Positions 37,342 to 46,645 are shown, counted from the stretch's first letter. The stretch: 64,000 nt of DNA from Termitidicoccus mucosus (GCF_038725785.1 NZ_CP109796.1:6572501-6636500); one strand, 5' to 3'. The notes: generated by a model from the sequence alone, not told the origin. Numbers and translations: made by a program.

Positions 37342-37947
37342 TCACGCCCATTCGGGCGGGTTCTGGAGTTCGGGCTTGAGGATGCCGATGCAGGGCAGGT
37401 TGCGGTAGCGCTCGGCGAAATCGAGGCCGTAGCCGACCACGAAGCGGTCGGGAATCTGGAAGCCCACGAAATCCGCCTCGAACTCCACCTCGCGGCGTCC
37501 CCGCTTGTCGAGCAGCACGCAGGTGCGCAGGCTGGCGGGATTTTGTTTTTTGAGCAGGTCGACCACCACGGAAAGCGTCTTGCCGGTGTCGAGGATGTCG
37601 TCGATCACGAGCACGTGGCGGTTGGTGATGTCGAGCGAGAGGCTGTGCAGGAGCTTGGGCTTGCCGTGCGACTTGGTGCTGTTGCGGTAGCTGAAGATGC
37701 GAATGCAGTCGAGGCGGATGGGATTGGGCACGTGGCGAAGCAAATCCGCCGTGAAAAAGATCGAGCCGTTGATGATGGCGACCGCCGTGATTTCCTCGTC
37801 CCCGTAGGCTTCGGCGATGGCGGCGCCGAGTTTCTTGAGCCGGCGTTTTATGTCGGCGGCTGACACGAGGATGCTTTCAAGGTCCCTGTGAGTGGCGGGA
37901 AGTCGGGCGGCGGGCATGGTGATGGTGGACACGGTTGAAAAAGCCAT
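37342..37947 (-). CDS. hpt: Hypoxanthine phosphoribosyltransferase
   Basis: A purine-salvage enzyme making IMP/GMP from hypoxanthine/guanine and PRPP. 201 aa: VAIINGSIFFTADLLRHV, the PRPP-binding loop VLVIDDILDTGKTLSVVVDL, CVLLDKRGRREV, and FVVGYGLDFAERYRNLPCIG, which is the typical C-terminal block. The ATG at 37947 has a GGAG 11 nt upstream and is used; an internal ATG at 37917 is possible. prs (PRPP supply) lies elsewhere in the window. The IS110 copy inserted just downstream does not disrupt it. Confidence 0.95.
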   Translation of the reverse strand: MAFSTVSTITMPAARLPATHRDLESILVSAADIKRRLKKLGAAIAEAYGDEEITAVAIINGSIFFTADLLRHVPNPIRLDCIRIFSYRNSTKSHGKPKLLHSLSLDITNRHVLVIDDILDTGKTLSVVVDLLKKQNPASLRTCVLLDKRGRREVEFEADFVGFQIPDRFVVGYGLDFAERYRNLPCIGILKPELQNPPEWA

Positions 37948-38061
37948 TTCGATACCAACTCCGCGGGGCGCGTGGCAACAGGTTCCTTGCGGCGCGCTCC
38001 CGTTTATTTTTTTGACATGGCCATGGCCGGGATCTTGCTTCCGCGTCGTCTCCCAACCGCC

Positions 38062-39165
38062 ATGGTTTCCATCCGCACCTCAAACCTGACAAAGCGTTTC
38101 GGCACGGTAGTGGCTTTGTATCAACTGGATTTGGAGATAAAGCCCGGGGAGCTCTTTTTCCTGCTCGGGCCGAGCGGCTGCGGGAAAACCACGCTGCTGC
38201 GGAGTCTGGCGGGGTTCGTGATGCCGGATGCGGGAAATATTTTTTTCGGCGACGATGACGTGACGCGCCTGGAGCCGCACAAACGGAACACGGGCATGAT
38301 GTTTCAGAGTTACGCGCTCTGGCCGCACATGACCGTGGCGGAAAATGTCGCGTTTGGGCTGGGCGAACGGCGCGTGCCCAAGGCCGAGATCAAGCGGCGC
38401 GTGGCCGAGGCGCTCGAATCGGTGCGCATGGCGGAATACGCCGGACGCAGCCCCAACCAGCTTTCCGGCGGGCAGCAGCAGCGCGTGGCGCTGGCGCGCG
38501 CCCTGGTGATCCGGCCGCGGTGCCTGCTGCTCGACGAGCCGCTGTCGAACCTCGACGCGAAACTGCGCCTGGAAATGCGCTCGGAGATCCGGCGCGTCTG
38601 CAAGGAGTTCAACCTGACCACGGTTTACGTGACGCACGACCAGAAGGAGGCGCTGTCCATTTCCGACCGCATGGCGGTGCTGGAGGCCGGGAAGATTCTG
38701 CAAATCGGCACTCCCCGCGAAATCTACAAGCGCCCGGCGTGGAAAACGGTGGCGAACTTCATCGGCGAGACCAACTTCATCGCGGGCACGGTTGCCGGCG
38801 TGGAAAACGGCCGGGTGTTCGTGACGACGCCGGTCGGCCGGTTTGAGGGCGTGCCGGGCAACCCGGAAAAGATGCCCGCCCCGGGCTGGCTCGTGACGCT
38901 TTCGATCCGGCCGGAATGCTGGCGGCTGGAACACGGCCCGCGCGAGGTCAATTCGGTGCCGGGACGCATCGGCGGCTCGGTGTATCTCGGCGAGGTGGCG
39001 CAGCATGATTTTGTGCCTTCGCGCAGCGGGGGCGAGGCGGAAAAGGACGGCGCGGGGACGCTGAAGATCCTCGAGACGAATCCGCGTTTCACCGCGCAGC
39101 CGGCGGACGGCCCGGAATTGCACGCCGCGGTGGATGCCGGGGATGTCGTGGTGCTGGAGGCGTGA
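38062..39165 (+). CDS. ABC transporter ATP-binding protein, ferric/spermidine-putrescine type
   Basis: 367 aa from the ATG at 38062 (MVSIRTSNLTKRFGTVVALY). Walker A GPSGCGKTTLL, the Q-loop MMFQSYALWPHMTV, signature LSGGQQQRVALARAL, Walker B CLLLDEPLSNLDAKLR, the His-switch VYVTHDQKEAL, and a C-terminal TOBE-like regulatory region (about 240-360). This arrangement matches FbpC/PotA-type importers. It precedes a binding-protein gene; no permease is adjacent, so either the permease is elsewhere or the pair serves an unlinked membrane component. Substrate (iron(III), thiamine, polyamine) is unproven; the partner favours iron. Confidence 0.9.
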   Translation: MVSIRTSNLTKRFGTVVALYQLDLEIKPGELFFLLGPSGCGKTTLLRSLAGFVMPDAGNIFFGDDDVTRLEPHKRNTGMMFQSYALWPHMTVAENVAFGLGERRVPKAEIKRRVAEALESVRMAEYAGRSPNQLSGGQQQRVALARALVIRPRCLLLDEPLSNLDAKLRLEMRSEIRRVCKEFNLTTVYVTHDQKEALSISDRMAVLEAGKILQIGTPREIYKRPAWKTVANFIGETNFIAGTVAGVENGRVFVTTPVGRFEGVPGNPEKMPAPGWLVTLSIRPECWRLEHGPREVNSVPGRIGGSVYLGEVAQHDFVPSRSGGEAEKDGAGTLKILETNPRFTAQPADGPELHAAVDAGDVVVLEA

Positions 39166-39195
39166 GATTAAAAATAAAACCAAACCATTAAAATA

Positions 39196-39418
39196 GCCCA
39201 CGGAACACACAGAAACAAAAACATAAAAATTTCGGTTTCCCGTTATTTCCAATATCTGAAAACAACAGAAAATTAACCGCAGGGAACGCAAAGACAGCAG
39301 GGAATAATCCTGTTTTTCCATGCGTTCTTTGCGTTCTCTGCGGTTAAATCAGCAAACCGGCCATTCAAGATAGCGACGAACCAGAATTTCTTCTGTGTAT
39401 TCCGTGTGTTCCGTGGGC
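39196..39418. repeat. Nested inverted repeats between ABC genes
   Basis: Outer arms GCCCACGGAACACACAGAA (39196-39214) and the complement around TCCGTGTGTTCCGTGGGC (39401-39418). Inner arms around TAACCGCAGGGAACGCAAAG (39274-39294) and the complement CTTTGCGTTCTCTGCGGTTA (39326-39346), with one mismatch. They occupy nearly all of the 264-bp gap, with no ORF. Confidence 0.8.
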
Positions 39419-39429
39419 AATAATAAATC

Positions 39430-41049
39430 ATGACCAAGCGCCTTGTCATTATTGCAGCGCTGGCGTTCATCATCGCGCTGCCGTTCCTGTTGCGTCCGAA
39501 AAAGCGCGCGGGCGGCCCGGACGCGAATGCCGGCACGCTGGTCATCATCACTCCGCACAACGAGGCCATCCGCCACGAGTTCGGGCGCGGGTTTGCGGAA
39601 TGGTATCGGGCCCGCACCGGGAAAAGCGTCGTCATCGACTGGCGCGTCATCGGCGGCACGAGCGAGATCGCCCGTTTTCTGGAGGGCGAGTATGTGGCCG
39701 CGTTTGAGTTGCACTGGCGGCGCGGGCTCGGACGCGCGTGGGGCACGGAGGTGCAGGCGGCGTTTCACAACGGGCGCCTCCCGGCCGGTGCGTCCGCGGT
39801 CGAGCGCGAGGCCCGGGCGGCCTTTCTGGCCTCGGATGTGAGTTGCGGCATCGACGTATTCTTCGGCGGCGGCACCTATGATTTCGAGCGGCAGGCGCGC
39901 GCGGGCCGCATCGTGGATTCCGGCATGCTGCGGGCGCATCCGGAATGGTTTCGCGAGGACGTGATCCCGCGCGCCTTCGCCGGGGAGGAATATTGGGACG
40001 GGGAAGGCCGCTGGATCGGCACGGTGTTGAGCAGCTACGGCATCGTGGCCAATCTCGACGCGCTCGCGCGGCTGGGCGTGCCGCAGCCGCGGCAGTGGGA
40101 GGATTTGAAAAATCCGCGTCTCGCGGGCGAGATCGCGCTGGCCGATCCGACCAAGAGCGGCTCGATTGCGAAGGCGTTTGAAAACGTGATCCAGCAGCAG
40201 ATGCAGAAGCGGCTCGTGGCGTTGCGCGCCGCGCAGCCGGACGCGGAGGCCGGGGCGCTGGAGGCTCGCGCGGTGCGCGAGGGCTGGCTCGACGGGATGC
40301 GGCTGATGCAGGCGATCGGGGCGAACAGCCGTTATTTCACGGATTCGTCGCAAAAGCCGCCCATCGACGTGGCGCAGGGGAATTCGGCGGCGGGCATGTG
40401 CATCGATTTCTACGGACGGCAGCAGCAGGAGGCGGTGTCGCGTCGCACGGGGTCGGAGCGCGTGGCGTTCATCCCGCCGCGGGGCGGGAGCGTGAGCTCG
40501 GTGGACCCGATCGCGCTGCTGCGCGGCGCGCCCCACCGCGAGACGGCGGTGTTGTTCATCGAATACGTGCTGTCGATGGACGGGCAGAAATTGTGGAATT
40601 TCAAACCGGGCGCGCCGGGCGGCCCGCGCCAGTATGCGCTGCGGCGGCTGCCGGTGCGGCGGGATTTTTATGAACAGCCGGAATTTATCGCGTGGCGCAG
40701 CGACCCGGAGGAATCGCCCTACGGGCAAAAAGAGCAGCTCGTGTATCGCGCGGCGTGGACCGGCGGGTTGTTTCGCGAGATGGCGTTTGTGATCCGCGTG
40801 ATGTGCCTCGACACGCATCCCGAACTCGCGCGCGCGTGGCGGGCGATCATCGAGGCGGGGATGCCGGCGGACGCGCTGGCGGCGATGCAGGATTTGTCGG
40901 CGGTGGATTACGACGCGGCGCAGACACGCATCAAGCAGGCGCTCGGGTCGAGAAACAAGGCCGACGAAATCCGCCTGGCCGACGAACTGGCCAATGCGTT
41001 TCGCCGCCAATACCTGGCCGCCGAGCGGCTGGCCCGGAACGCGGATTGA
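39430..41049 (+). CDS. ABC transporter periplasmic binding protein, iron(III)-type
   Basis: 539 aa. A non-cleaved or lipoprotein-less N-terminal helix (LVIIAALAFIIALPFLL) anchors or exports it. The rest looks like a class F periplasmic binding protein of the Fe3+ family: TLVIITPHNEAIRHEFGRGF, VVIDWRVIGGTSEIARFLEG, DVFFGGGTYDFERQARAGRI, WIGTVLSSYGIVANLDALAR, PRQWEDLKNPRLAGEIALAD, then a long C-terminal half. It is longer than the ~340-aa average, with extra C-terminal sequence (after residue ~390) that I do not recognise. It lies downstream of the matching ATPase gene. Confidence 0.82.
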   Translation: MTKRLVIIAALAFIIALPFLLRPKKRAGGPDANAGTLVIITPHNEAIRHEFGRGFAEWYRARTGKSVVIDWRVIGGTSEIARFLEGEYVAAFELHWRRGLGRAWGTEVQAAFHNGRLPAGASAVEREARAAFLASDVSCGIDVFFGGGTYDFERQARAGRIVDSGMLRAHPEWFREDVIPRAFAGEEYWDGEGRWIGTVLSSYGIVANLDALARLGVPQPRQWEDLKNPRLAGEIALADPTKSGSIAKAFENVIQQQMQKRLVALRAAQPDAEAGALEARAVREGWLDGMRLMQAIGANSRYFTDSSQKPPIDVAQGNSAAGMCIDFYGRQQQEAVSRRTGSERVAFIPPRGGSVSSVDPIALLRGAPHRETAVLFIEYVLSMDGQKLWNFKPGAPGGPRQYALRRLPVRRDFYEQPEFIAWRSDPEESPYGQKEQLVYRAAWTGGLFREMAFVIRVMCLDTHPELARAWRAIIEAGMPADALAAMQDLSAVDYDAAQTRIKQALGSRNKADEIRLADELANAFRRQYLAAERLARNAD

Positions 41050-41176
41050 GAAACGGAAAACGGGTCGACTTTATTCACTGATGTTGCGCGGTGGCGCTGC
41101 CGCGTCTTCGCAAGGGAAATCCCGCCGGCGGCGTAACATCAGTTATTCAGTCTTTCAGCGGCGGCGCGGAGTGGTT

Positions 41177-41737
41177 ATGAACGGGACTCATTTTTCCACT
41201 ATGAAGAACATCCATGTCATTTTGATCCTCGGCGCGGCGCTGACGATTGTCGCGCTCATCTCGCGCTCCGGCATGCTGGCGCGCAAAAATCCCGGCGAAC
41301 CCATCAACAGCGCCATGCGCGCGGCCACGCAGACAGCGGAAAAGCATGAGCTGTCCGCGCAGGATTTGGAGGGGATCGCGAAGCGGTTTCCCCATGCCGG
41401 GATCGTGGTGCTGCCGAGCGGGCTGCGTTACATCGTGCTCGCGGAAGGGCAGGGCGAGGCGCCCCGGCGCGGGCAGACGGTGGTGGCGCACTACACGGGG
41501 ACGCTGCTCAATGGAAAAGTGTTCGACTCGTCGGCGGGCGGGCAGCCGTTTGAATTCGCCGTGGGCGCGGGGCGCGTGATTCCGGGCTGGGACGAGGCTT
41601 TTCTTGGCATGAAAAAGGGCGAGAAACGCGTGCTGATCATTCCTTACTGGCTCGGCTATGGCGAGCGCGGCGCGGGCAGCGATATCCCGGGGAAGGCCAC
41701 GCTGGTGTTTGAGGTGGAGGTGCTGGATATCAAATGA
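41177..41737 (+). CDS. FKBP-type peptidyl-prolyl cis-trans isomerase
   Basis: About 186 aa: N-terminal hydrophobic helix (IHVILILGAALTIVALI) for membrane anchoring or export, then the FKBP domain (about 85-186) with GLRYIVLAEGQGEAPRRGQT, VVAHYTGTLLNGKVFDSS, QPFEFAVGAGRVIPGWDEAF, MKKGEKRVLIIPYWLGYGER, IPGKATLVFEVEVLDIK. The catalytic-site residues of FKBPs (Tyr-Thr, Phe-Asp-Ser, Val-Ile-x-Gly-Trp) are present. The ATG at 41177 has GGAG 6-9 nt upstream; ATG 41201 is an alternative. A likely periplasmic folding factor. Confidence 0.92.
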   Translation: MNGTHFSTMKNIHVILILGAALTIVALISRSGMLARKNPGEPINSAMRAATQTAEKHELSAQDLEGIAKRFPHAGIVVLPSGLRYIVLAEGQGEAPRRGQTVVAHYTGTLLNGKVFDSSAGGQPFEFAVGAGRVIPGWDEAFLGMKKGEKRVLIIPYWLGYGERGAGSDIPGKATLVFEVEVLDIK

Positions 41738-41791
41738 ACGGAAGAAGCGGGGTGGCATCTCCTCCGGTTGCATCCGGGACGAGGATGTCCC

Positions 41792-42793
41792 TTACCCAAA
41801 AAACTCGCGCAGCAAACGCCTCACGACCGGGCGGGCGCGGCGGGCGAGGGCGGGATTGGCGTATCCGATCCATGATACGGGCGTGGTCGTGTCGAGCGGG
41901 GCGCGCAGGGCGCCGCCGGCGGGGTTTTCGACGATGCAGCCGGCCTCGGTGAGAATCAGCGCGGCGCAAATGTCGTAGGGATGGCAGGTGAGCGAGGACG
42001 GAAGGCCGAGTTTCGCAAAGGCGGCGGGACGCACGTCAACCGTGATGCGGTCGTGGCCGGAGAGGAGTTCGTGGAGCTGTCCGCCGGTCGAGATGTATTG
42101 GTCGTCGAAGATGAGCGGCGAGCCGCCGCCGGGCGCGGGCGGCTGGAGCGCGGCCCAGAGTTTTTCCTCGAACTGCGCGAGCAGGACTTTGCCGTCGGGG
42201 AAAAATTTCGAGACGGAGGCAAAGCCGTGCTCGAGGCCGGCGGCTTGCGATGGCGCGGGGCGGACGCGGCCGGTGGCGCCGGTGAGCACGTTTGTCCACG
42301 TGCCGCGCACGCCGCGCGGACCGGCGCCGCGGATGGCGCTGAATTGCTCGGAGCGCCATTGTTTGGAAACAGGCAGCTCGGTCATGGCCGCGACTGTGAT
42401 GTCGGCGAGACCGGTGCGCGGGCCGCGCTGCGGGGCGAGGGCGGCGAGGATCCAGCCGGGGCGCTTGTCATACATGAGGCCGCGCGTGCCGTCGATGGGG
42501 TCGAGGATGCATTTGTAACGTGTCCTTTTCACCGGGGTGCCGCGCGGGAAGGTGAGCGGCGTGTCATCCTCGATGCCCTCCATCACGACCTGCACCGGCC
42601 ACGCGCGCGGCCAATGGCGCTCGAACCATGCGATGATCGCGACCTCGCTGATCGTGTCGATGTGGTAGATGGTGTCGGCGCTGGTGACGGCGGCGACGCG
42701 GGCGAACCGCGCGGCGTGGCGCGCGCGGGCGTCGAGGATCGCCTGTCGGATGTGGTTTTGGAGCGAACAGAGAAGCCGGCGTGCGCGTTGCAT
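41792..42793 (-). CDS. Inositol monophosphatase-family protein
   Basis: 333 aa. The IMPase/FIG metal motif is visible as CILDPIDGTRGLMYD, preceded by an Asp/Glu-rich region (VVMEGIEDDTPLTF) and followed by a late HPYDICAALILTEAGCIVEN, which matches the family's second motif (WDxAAxxLIVxEAGG) with an uncommon tyrosine-aspartate version. Substrate could be inositol phosphates, fructose 1,6-bisphosphate or PAP; sequence alone does not decide. Longer than the ~260-aa average because of an internal insertion between the two motifs. It is separated from gpsA upstream of it only by hairpin E. Confidence 0.8.
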   Translation of the reverse strand: MQRARRLLCSLQNHIRQAILDARARHAARFARVAAVTSADTIYHIDTISEVAIIAWFERHWPRAWPVQVVMEGIEDDTPLTFPRGTPVKRTRYKCILDPIDGTRGLMYDKRPGWILAALAPQRGPRTGLADITVAAMTELPVSKQWRSEQFSAIRGAGPRGVRGTWTNVLTGATGRVRPAPSQAAGLEHGFASVSKFFPDGKVLLAQFEEKLWAALQPPAPGGGSPLIFDDQYISTGGQLHELLSGHDRITVDVRPAAFAKLGLPSSLTCHPYDICAALILTEAGCIVENPAGGALRAPLDTTTPVSWIGYANPALARRARPVVRRLLREFFG

Positions 42794-42853
42794 GGGAAAA
42801 GGCTGAATGATGGCGGTCGAAAAATGGCGGCGTGGGTGGAGCGGAATGTATTA

Positions 42854-42952
42854 TCTTTCTCTTTATTCTTTATCTTTCCTCTTTCTCTCCTTTTTAGCCC
42901 ACCCCGAGGCGGACAGGAGAGAAAGAGGAAAGATAAAGAATAAAGAGAAAGA
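42854..42952. repeat. Perfect 38-bp-arm hairpin repeat, copy E
   Basis: Arms at 42854-42891 and 42915-42952, perfectly complementary, loop 23 nt. Same family as copy B (3157-3246), with an A-T pair where B has G-C. It lies between the gpsA stop and the IMPase start, both on the minus strand. No terminal GCAACTCAAAGT repeat is seen here, unlike copies C and D. Confidence 0.9.
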
Positions 42953-42964
42953 AGGCGGTGGGGC

Positions 42965-43966
42965 TTATGACTCGCGCTTCAACTCCCGGCCCATGAGGTC
43001 GGCGAGGGTCTTGGCGGGCGACTTGCCCTCGTAGAGGACCGCGTAGGTTTCGCGGAGGATGGGGGCGTCGATTTTTCGCTCGGCGCAGAGTTCGGCGAAG
43101 GATGCCGTGGTCTTGTAACCCTCGACCACGGTTTTGCGGCCTTCGAGCAACTTCGCGACGGCGCGGCCTTCGCCGATTTGGAAGCCGAACTGGCGGTTGC
43201 GGCTCCAGTTCCCGTGGCAGGTGGCGACGAGATCGCCGAAGCCGCTCAGTCCGTAGAAAGTCTCGGGGCGCGCGCCGAGCGCCTGGCCGACCCGGAGCAT
43301 CTCGGCGAGCGCGCGCGTGAGGAGCGCGGCGCGGGCGTTGTCGCCGAGGCGCAGGCCGTCGCAGCACCCGGCGGTGATGGCGTAGATGTTTTTCAGGCAG
43401 CCGCCGAACTCCGCCCCCGCCACGTCGGTGCTGGTGTAGACGCGCAGGCTCGGGCCGCTGAGCGCGGCCTGCACGGATGTAGTGGTTTCATCGATACGCG
43501 CGGCGGCGAGCACCATGGCGGACGGCAGGCCGCGCGCGACCTCGGCGGCGTTGGTCGGGCCGGTGAGCGTGGCGGCGGCGCGGCCCGGGAGCACGGCCTC
43601 GATGATTTCGACGGGGCGCAGGTGCGTGCCGAGTTCGAGGCCCTTGGAAAGACTGATGACAAGCGCGAGCCGGGTGGCGGACGCGAGGTTTCCGGCGATC
43701 CGCTCGCAGGTGGCGCGGAGCGCCTGCGAGGGGCAGGCGAGCAGCATGATCTCGGCCTCCATGAGCACGGGTGCGAGTTCGTGGCCGATTTGCAGGCTGG
43801 GGGGCAGCGGGATGCCGGGCAGGTAATCGGCGTTTTCCCGCGACGAAGCCAAGGCGAGTGCCTGCTCGAAGCGGCGCGGCACAAGCGTGACGGTATGGCC
43901 GAGGCGGCTCAGGTGGATGGAAAACGCGGTGCCCCAAGCGCCCGCGCCGATGATGGCGAAATTCAT
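42965..43966 (-). CDS. gpsA: Glycerol-3-phosphate dehydrogenase [NAD(P)+]
   Basis: Reduces dihydroxyacetone phosphate to glycerol 3-phosphate for phospholipid synthesis. 333 aa: the N-terminal Rossmann loop IIGAGAWGTAFSIHL, LLACPSQALRATCERIAG, LVISLSKGLELGTHLRPVEI, AATLTGPTNAAEVARGLPSA, the catalytic Lys region GGCLKNIYAITAGCCDGL and DNARAALLTRALAEML, SGFGDLVATCHGNWSRNRQF. The domain order is standard. It lies upstream of the IMPase gene on the same strand. Confidence 0.96.
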   Translation of the reverse strand: MNFAIIGAGAWGTAFSIHLSRLGHTVTLVPRRFEQALALASSRENADYLPGIPLPPSLQIGHELAPVLMEAEIMLLACPSQALRATCERIAGNLASATRLALVISLSKGLELGTHLRPVEIIEAVLPGRAAATLTGPTNAAEVARGLPSAMVLAAARIDETTTSVQAALSGPSLRVYTSTDVAGAEFGGCLKNIYAITAGCCDGLRLGDNARAALLTRALAEMLRVGQALGARPETFYGLSGFGDLVATCHGNWSRNRQFGFQIGEGRAVAKLLEGRKTVVEGYKTTASFAELCAERKIDAPILRETYAVLYEGKSPAKTLADLMGRELKRES

Positions 43967-44047
43967 GGCAGGGGGAATTTGCGCGGCGGCGGGCGTTTTG
44001 AAAAGCCGCGAATCGTGCGCCCGCCGGAGGAGCGTCGATGCGCGGAA

Positions 44048-45820
44048 TTACGCGGGCGCCCCGGCCGGCGCCGGACCGGCCTTGGCCGCGTTTCCCGCGG
44101 CCAGCAATTCCTTGGCCCGCGTCACCGACGAGGGCAGGTCGGGCATCACGTTCGCCTCGCCGACCTCGTCGAGGAAGCCGGCCTTGGCCATCATGAAATA
44201 CGCCTGCGTGTGCGGCCCGCAGAGAATCAGGTGGCGGCCGTTGCGCTTCAGTTTCGCCTGCAAGTTTTCCAGCCGGTCGAGCGCCGTCACGTCCATCGCG
44301 GTCACGGCCATCATGTGGAAAATCACCACGCGCGTGTCCGTGATGCCGCGGCGCAGCACGGTGTCGAGCTTGTCGGCCGCGCCGAAGAGCAGCGCGCCGA
44401 ACACGCGGTAGATCACCACGCCGTCGGGCAGCTTTTCCTGCAATTCCTCGTGCGTGCCGTGTCCCGGCTGGTGCGCGTCCTGCCGCCCGTCGCCGCTCAT
44501 CGACTGCACCTGCGTGGTCTCGGTCACGCGCTTGATGAAGAGGAAGCACGCCAGCAGCATGCCGACCGTGACCGCGATCGTGAGATCGAAGCACACGGTC
44601 AGGACAAATGTCGCCAGGAACACCGCGGCGTCGCCCTGCGGGCGTTTTCTCAGGCGCCGAAACTCGCCCCATTCGCCCATCTTCCAGCCCACGGAAATCA
44701 ACACCGCGGCCAGCGAGGCCAGCGGGATGTATTTCGCCAGCGGCGCGGCCACCAGCAGCACCACCAGCAGGAACAGCGAGTGCACGATGCCCGCCACCGG
44801 CGTCTGCGCGCCGTTGCGGATGTTGGTGGCCGTGCGCGCGATGACACCCGTCACCGGGATGCCGCCGAAGAGGGGGGACACAAAATTCGCCACGCCCTGG
44901 CCCATGAGCTCCTGGTTCGAATCGTGCTGGTCGTCGATGAGCCCGTCCGCCACCACGGCCGACAGCAGCGACTCGATGGCGCACAGGACCGCAATGGTGA
45001 ACGCGGGGCCGACGAGATTGTTCAGTTGCTGCCAGTCAAAGCGCGGCCAGGAAAACGAGGGCAGCCCGCGCGGGATTTCGCCGAAGGCCGACCCGATGGT
45101 GGCCGTGTTCAGGTGAAACCAACCCTCCACCCACGACAGCTGCGAGAGCCCGGCCAGCAACGTGCCGGCGATCACCACGACGATGGAGCCCGGCACATAA
45201 CGGCTGTAGCGCACCGGCCATTTCCCAAGAACCGCGAGGGACAGGACCGAGATGATCACCGTCGTCCAATTGACCGTGCCCGCCGCCTGCACCAGCGCCA
45301 CGATGCGCGGAAGGAACTCCGCGGGCTCAGCGACGATTTCGAGGCCGAAAAACGGCTTCACCTGCGTGAGCAAAATCGTGATGGCGATGCCGCACGTGAA
45401 GCCCGCCGTCACCGGCTGCGGCACAAACTTGATGAGCGCGCCCATCTTCAACAGCCCCATCGCGAACAGCATCAAACCCGCGAGCATCGTGCACATGAGC
45501 AGGTTGGGCAGCCCGTATTTCGCGCCCATCAGCGCCAGCAAGCCGACAAACGCCCCCGCCGGTCCGCCCACCTGCACGCGCGAGCCGCCGAGCGCCGACA
45601 CCAGGAAGCCGCCGATGATGCCGGCATACAGGCCGGCCGCCGGGGGCACGCCCGATGCCACGCCCAGGCCGATGCACAACGAAAGCGCCACCACGCCGAC
45701 GGTGAGTCCCGCCATCAAGTCCTTCAAAAACTTCTCTTTCGAGTAGCCTTGGAGGGCATCGACCAGCTTCGGCCTGAAGCGGGCGAGTTTTGAGCGGACT
45801 GTTTCCTCATTTGCGAGCAT
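44048..45820 (-). CDS. SulP-family anion transporter with STAS domain
   Basis: 590 aa. The membrane half has the SulP start (FLKDLMAGLTVGVVALSLCI, GVPPAAGLYAGIIGGFLVSA), PAGAFVGLL, GLIDDQHDSNQELMGQGVAN, and 10-12 helices; the C-terminal STAS domain runs from GVVIYRVFGALLFGAADKLD to MDVTALDRLENLQAKL and HLILCGPHTQAYFMMAKAGF. SulP proteins move sulfate, bicarbonate, or carboxylates by proton or sodium symport; the ion here cannot be told. It lies upstream of gpsA by 81 bp with the same direction. A short AT-rich promoter region (45821-46045) precedes it; I see no clear element there. Confidence 0.92.
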   Translation of the reverse strand: MLANEETVRSKLARFRPKLVDALQGYSKEKFLKDLMAGLTVGVVALSLCIGLGVASGVPPAAGLYAGIIGGFLVSALGGSRVQVGGPAGAFVGLLALMGAKYGLPNLLMCTMLAGLMLFAMGLLKMGALIKFVPQPVTAGFTCGIAITILLTQVKPFFGLEIVAEPAEFLPRIVALVQAAGTVNWTTVIISVLSLAVLGKWPVRYSRYVPGSIVVVIAGTLLAGLSQLSWVEGWFHLNTATIGSAFGEIPRGLPSFSWPRFDWQQLNNLVGPAFTIAVLCAIESLLSAVVADGLIDDQHDSNQELMGQGVANFVSPLFGGIPVTGVIARTATNIRNGAQTPVAGIVHSLFLLVVLLVAAPLAKYIPLASLAAVLISVGWKMGEWGEFRRLRKRPQGDAAVFLATFVLTVCFDLTIAVTVGMLLACFLFIKRVTETTQVQSMSGDGRQDAHQPGHGTHEELQEKLPDGVVIYRVFGALLFGAADKLDTVLRRGITDTRVVIFHMMAVTAMDVTALDRLENLQAKLKRNGRHLILCGPHTQAYFMMAKAGFLDEVGEANVMPDLPSSVTRAKELLAAGNAAKAGPAPAGAPA

Positions 45821-46045
45821 GGTCGCATGTTCATAGCGTAAAATTTTTTTTGACCAAGAAACAAACGCGCAGGCATGTGGCGTGTTTCATAACACTATGA
45901 AATAAAATATAATGTGTATTATTCCATGCGCGACTGAATCGTTTGTATCAAACCGCACATGTAAAAAATGCGGCATATCCAACATCGGATGGTTTGAAAC
46001 AACGGGAGGGAGTCCTGCTTTCGCGACCTGCCGCGAGACCGCCCC

Positions 46046-46645
46046 TTACGCCTCTTCGCCGCGCCATGTAAACGCATGGCACAACGCCACTCCCGCGGCA
46101 TCGGCCTCGTCGTAGGCGAGTGCGCGTCCGTGGCCGAGCAGCCCCATCACCGTGCGCGCCATTTGTTCCTTGCTCGCCCGGCCCGCGCCGACCACGGCCT
46201 GTTTCACCCGCAGCGGCGGATACTCGAAGATCGGCTTTTCGCGCAGCGCCGCCGCGGCGATGGCCGCGCCGCGCGCCGCGCCGAGGATCTGCGCCGTCTG
46301 GAAATTCTGCACATAGATGGTCTGCTCCAGCGCGACATGGCGCACCGACAGGCCGGGCGAGGCCAGAAACGCCGTCACCGAACGATGGATTTCCGCCAGC
46401 GCCGACGACATCGGCACCTTTGCGTGGACCTTCACCGTTTCGCAACGCAGCAGCACCGGCGCGCGACCGGGCGTGAATTCGACCAGTGCCAGACCGGTGC
46501 CGCGCAAACTCGGGTCGATGCCGAGCACGAGTCCGGAAAACGGCGCGCGCGTCAGCGCGAAATCCCCGCGCGACACCTCCGCCGCCGGGGTGAGTTTCCC
46601 CGACAGTTTCGCCGCCCACATTTGCCTGACCGACATCCGAGCCAT
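46046..46645 (-). CDS. ruvC: Crossover junction endodeoxyribonuclease RuvC
   Basis: A Holliday-junction resolvase of 199 aa, about 30 longer than the usual, because of an N-terminal extension of about 40 residues before the first catalytic Asp. Motifs: SGLVLGIDPSLRGTGLALVE (first Asp), VALEQTIYVQNFQTAQILGA (Glu), RVKQAVVGAGRASKEQMART, and YDEADAAGVALCHAF (last Asp pair). The start is the only strong ATG and could instead be downstream. No ruvAB is in the window. The 93-bp gap upstream of it holds AAATCCCAAA-type short repeats. Confidence 0.88.
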   Translation of the reverse strand: MARMSVRQMWAAKLSGKLTPAAEVSRGDFALTRAPFSGLVLGIDPSLRGTGLALVEFTPGRAPVLLRCETVKVHAKVPMSSALAEIHRSVTAFLASPGLSVRHVALEQTIYVQNFQTAQILGAARGAAIAAAALREKPIFEYPPLRVKQAVVGAGRASKEQMARTVMGLLGHGRALAYDEADAAGVALCHAFTWRGEEA

